DNA of 10,972 bases from Rodentolepis nana (Eukaryota > Platyhelminthes > Cestoda > Cyclophyllidea > Hymenolepididae): NCBI GenBank assembly GCA_900617975.1, contig UZAE01014963.1, positions 1 to 10,972 of the forward strand, in the 5' to 3' direction. The notes beneath the pieces are model-generated. The model was not told where the DNA came from and ran no database searches. It saw nothing but the letters and a program-made list of their open reading frames with translations. Every line of letters starts with the position of its first letter. Positions within the stretch are counted from its first letter, which is position 1. Positions 9,352 to 10,972 of this stretch are shown here, piece by piece. The translations under genes and the position numbers were made by a program.

Positions 9352-9582
9352 TTGCTTGAAGACCGATTCAAATTAATTATGCTAGATGGACAATTTTTAT
9401 CAGCGTGTTTGAAGTGTAGAGCTTTTGATAACTTGAGGGGTCTTCATTTTGGTTATGCAATTGAAAGCAGGAATATATATTTTCAAGGTAACGCTATAAC
9501 TGAAAACTTACAAGTAACGCCACGTGTGCTGAAATGGGCGAATGGAACTCCACAAAGGCTTGACTACGTCCGGACATCTTGA
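9352..9582 (+). other. Short open frame, unsupported
   Basis: A 76-codon open frame whose first codon is TTG; the first ATG is at 9379, leaving 67 codons. It has no low-complexity content and a balanced amino-acid composition, which sets it apart from most other short frames here. By eye the stretch LSACLKCRAFDNLRGLH and the following GYAIES vaguely recall a pentatricopeptide-type repeat, but motif spacing is not clean and there is no second repeat. No splice-site pairing was established. It is most probably a chance frame, or at best a decayed fragment. Confidence 0.12.
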
Positions 9583-9679
9583 AGACAATAATCCTCAGCA
9601 CTGCTCCATATCGGTAGAATATCTGCAATCAGAGCAAGAAAACGTTGAGAGATAAATTATTCATCATGTCTCTCCCCCT

Positions 9680-9701
9680 CCCCCCCCCCCCCCCCCCCCC
9701 C
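9680..9701 (+). repeat. C22 homopolymer
   Basis: Twenty-two consecutive C bases within a wider pyrimidine-rich segment (about 9669-9704). The exact length is likely uncertain. Confidence 0.95.
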
Positions 9702-10525
9702 TCCAGCCCCATGTTCCCAGCAAGAAAGGTCTGATTCGCTCATTTCAACGTTGCATCCGGTTTTTGCAACAAATGTATTCTGTCACGCAACGTTTTGATG
9801 GTTAAGGTTTGCACGCAAATATTGAAGGTCTTCTCTTTAACAACTGAGGATACGGTAACATTATTTGAGGTATTTGAGTTAATCGAAAACAACAAGTATT
9901 AAATTTCGTGTGGATTTCTCATACATCGACTATTTTACGAGATTTGCATCAAATGCGCTTTTTATCAGCGGTGGCTCTTCAAGCTAACAAAATCTTCCTT
10001 GTCGACCTCAAACTAACATAATTAGAAATAAAAGAACGAGGCATAGCTATCAATTATAGTTTATTAGGAAATCAAGTAGTTAGATTGAGGAGGTATTTTT
10101 CGAACCCGGACTCTTTAATAGCAGATCTAGCAGGTTACACAGGGGTTGTGAATCATTCTATCTGAAAATCGTAAAAGGATAAATAGCAAGTCAGTGGGAT
10201 TAGTCATTAGTTCCCTTGAGAATTTGAGTAGTTTTTCTGAGCTGAGGTCATCTTTTTGTTAATGAATATATTGGCACAACAACAAAGAAATTTTCATTAA
10301 ATTATGCCCCAAACCAGACAATCTCCTCTATGTAAATAGCATTATAGCAGCAATTTTAACACTTCATGTTATCTCCCTACTTAAACACAATTTTCTACAC
10401 GCCAATTCGGTGATAACATATGCGAATGGGCTTGGATGCTTCTAGATGAGAAGTTTTAAATCGAACGAGTGGTTTTCAAAGAGGTGTGCCAAAAATCGAT
10501 TAACTGAACACTTCGCACAATTGGC
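9702..10525. other. Unannotated stretch
   Basis: No gene, RNA or dispersed repeat was recognised. A ttcgaa-ccc motif at about 10099 resembles a tRNA B box on the minus strand but has no T-stem pairing or tRNA body around it. Confidence 0.5.
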
Positions 10526-10852
10526 ATGGCTTTATTTCAAGGAATGCGCGACCATACGATGATAGGTAAAAGGCCTTATGCGATTGAATTTAGCGCTAGA
10601 AACAAAAAAATCAAGATCTTCAGCAAAAAAAGGTGGAGAAATGGCATTAATTGGCAGAGTTTGGCTTTTTTACAAGTGATGTCGACGTTTAGCGGTGGAA
10701 CTCACGAATGTGCACGACGAAAGCTGCACTCTTTAACTCGTTTATACAAAACTGCTTTCAGAAAAAAAATAGTCATTTCATCTAGTAAATCGAGAATTCG
10801 GGATTTAGAAATAGTAGATCATGAGGCGATGAACTTGAATTGCGAAATCTAA
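10526..10852 (+). other. 108-codon open frame, unrecognised
   Basis: This is the longest frame in the window. It begins at an ATG 18 bases after an in-frame TGA and ends in TAA about 20 bases before R2 copy 2. The predicted protein is strongly basic (many Lys and Arg, for example FSKKRWRNGINW near residue 32) with no signal peptide, membrane segment, cysteine/histidine cluster or catalytic motif that I recognise. It resembles no family I know. At this length and AT content a chance frame is entirely possible. Closeness to R2 could mean it is the tail of a coding part of that repeat, but R2 copy 1 has no matching frame upstream. Confidence 0.15.
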
Positions 10853-10871
10853 TCAAGTATAGTTCCAATTT

Positions 10872-10972
10872 GGGGTGTGCAATAGACTTACCACCACGTG
10901 GTGCACCCTGGGTAACGTATAATCATACGGCGAAAAAGTCTATTAGCTGGCAGTTGACTTCTGACTTCAAAC
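10872..10972 (+). repeat. R2 dispersed repeat, copy 2 (cut by window end)
   Basis: It aligns with 3799-3898 in the same orientation at roughly 85% identity with one single-base gap. The match is still strong at the last base of the window (tgacttcaaac), so the repeat continues beyond 10972. It contains the perfect palindrome caccacgtggtg (10892-10903) overlapping a second one, ggtgcacc (10900-10907). The second is conserved in copy 1, while the first is disrupted there. No coding sequence is visible. Confidence 0.75.

Noticed and set aside
10098..10112. tRNA B box on the minus strand (gggttcgaa)
   Set aside because: The flanking bases do not form a T stem, and no A box or acceptor stem is found at the right distance.
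3799..10972. R2 copies as the two LTRs of a retrotransposon
   Set aside because: They are in direct orientation about 7 kb apart, but no gag, protease, reverse transcriptase or integrase frame lies between them, and no primer-binding site or polypurine tract pairing was seen. Independent insertions are simpler.
1..10972. CRISPR array, bacterial operon, rRNA or phage signals
   Set aside because: There are no regularly spaced short repeats, no long tandem coding frames, no recognisable rRNA core segments and no Shine-Dalgarno/start pairing. The texture is that of eukaryotic noncoding DNA.

Overview
This window looks like gene-poor, AT-rich nuclear DNA of a eukaryote, most likely an animal and probably an invertebrate, although the lineage cannot be settled by eye. 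Three things point that way. No reading frame is longer than about 110 codons on either strand. There are no ribosome-binding-site or operon patterns. Microsatellites, C/G homopolymers and diverged dispersed repeats fill the space instead. I found no convincing protein-coding gene, tRNA, rRNA, CRISPR array or bacterial mobile element.

Layout. Positions 1-2750 hold a repeat family (called R1 here) as a diverged inverted pair. The left arm (55-503, plus strand) contains two tandem, partly deleted units. The right arm (2333-2560, minus strand) holds a single unit. The outer ends of the two arms correspond, and a perfect 16-bp direct repeat (14-29 and 2732-2747) brackets the whole. This is what a decayed, non-autonomous foldback or terminal-inverted-repeat element would look like, but two independent insertions remain possible. 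The interior (504-2332) has no recognisable coding sequence. Positions 2561-3798 are unexplained apart from a C16 tract. A second family (R2) has one copy starting at 3799 and another at 10872 that runs off the window end. The two are in the same orientation and roughly 85% identical over about 100 bp.

The roughly 7 kb between the R2 copies is largely unannotatable. It holds strong C/G homopolymers (G25 at 5103, a G-rich purine tract at 7631-7661, a 46-bp C tract at 8481 with one ambiguous base, C22 at 9680), a (CA)9 and a (TTA)5 microsatellite, and one exon-like context at 5918-5988. Two small open frames (9352-9582 and 10526-10852) are listed only as unsupported possibilities.

Nothing suggests genes acting together. 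The parts most worth checking are the R1 inverted composite, the R2 family and the unusual density of C/G mononucleotide tracts. I did not find a defensible new biological system here.
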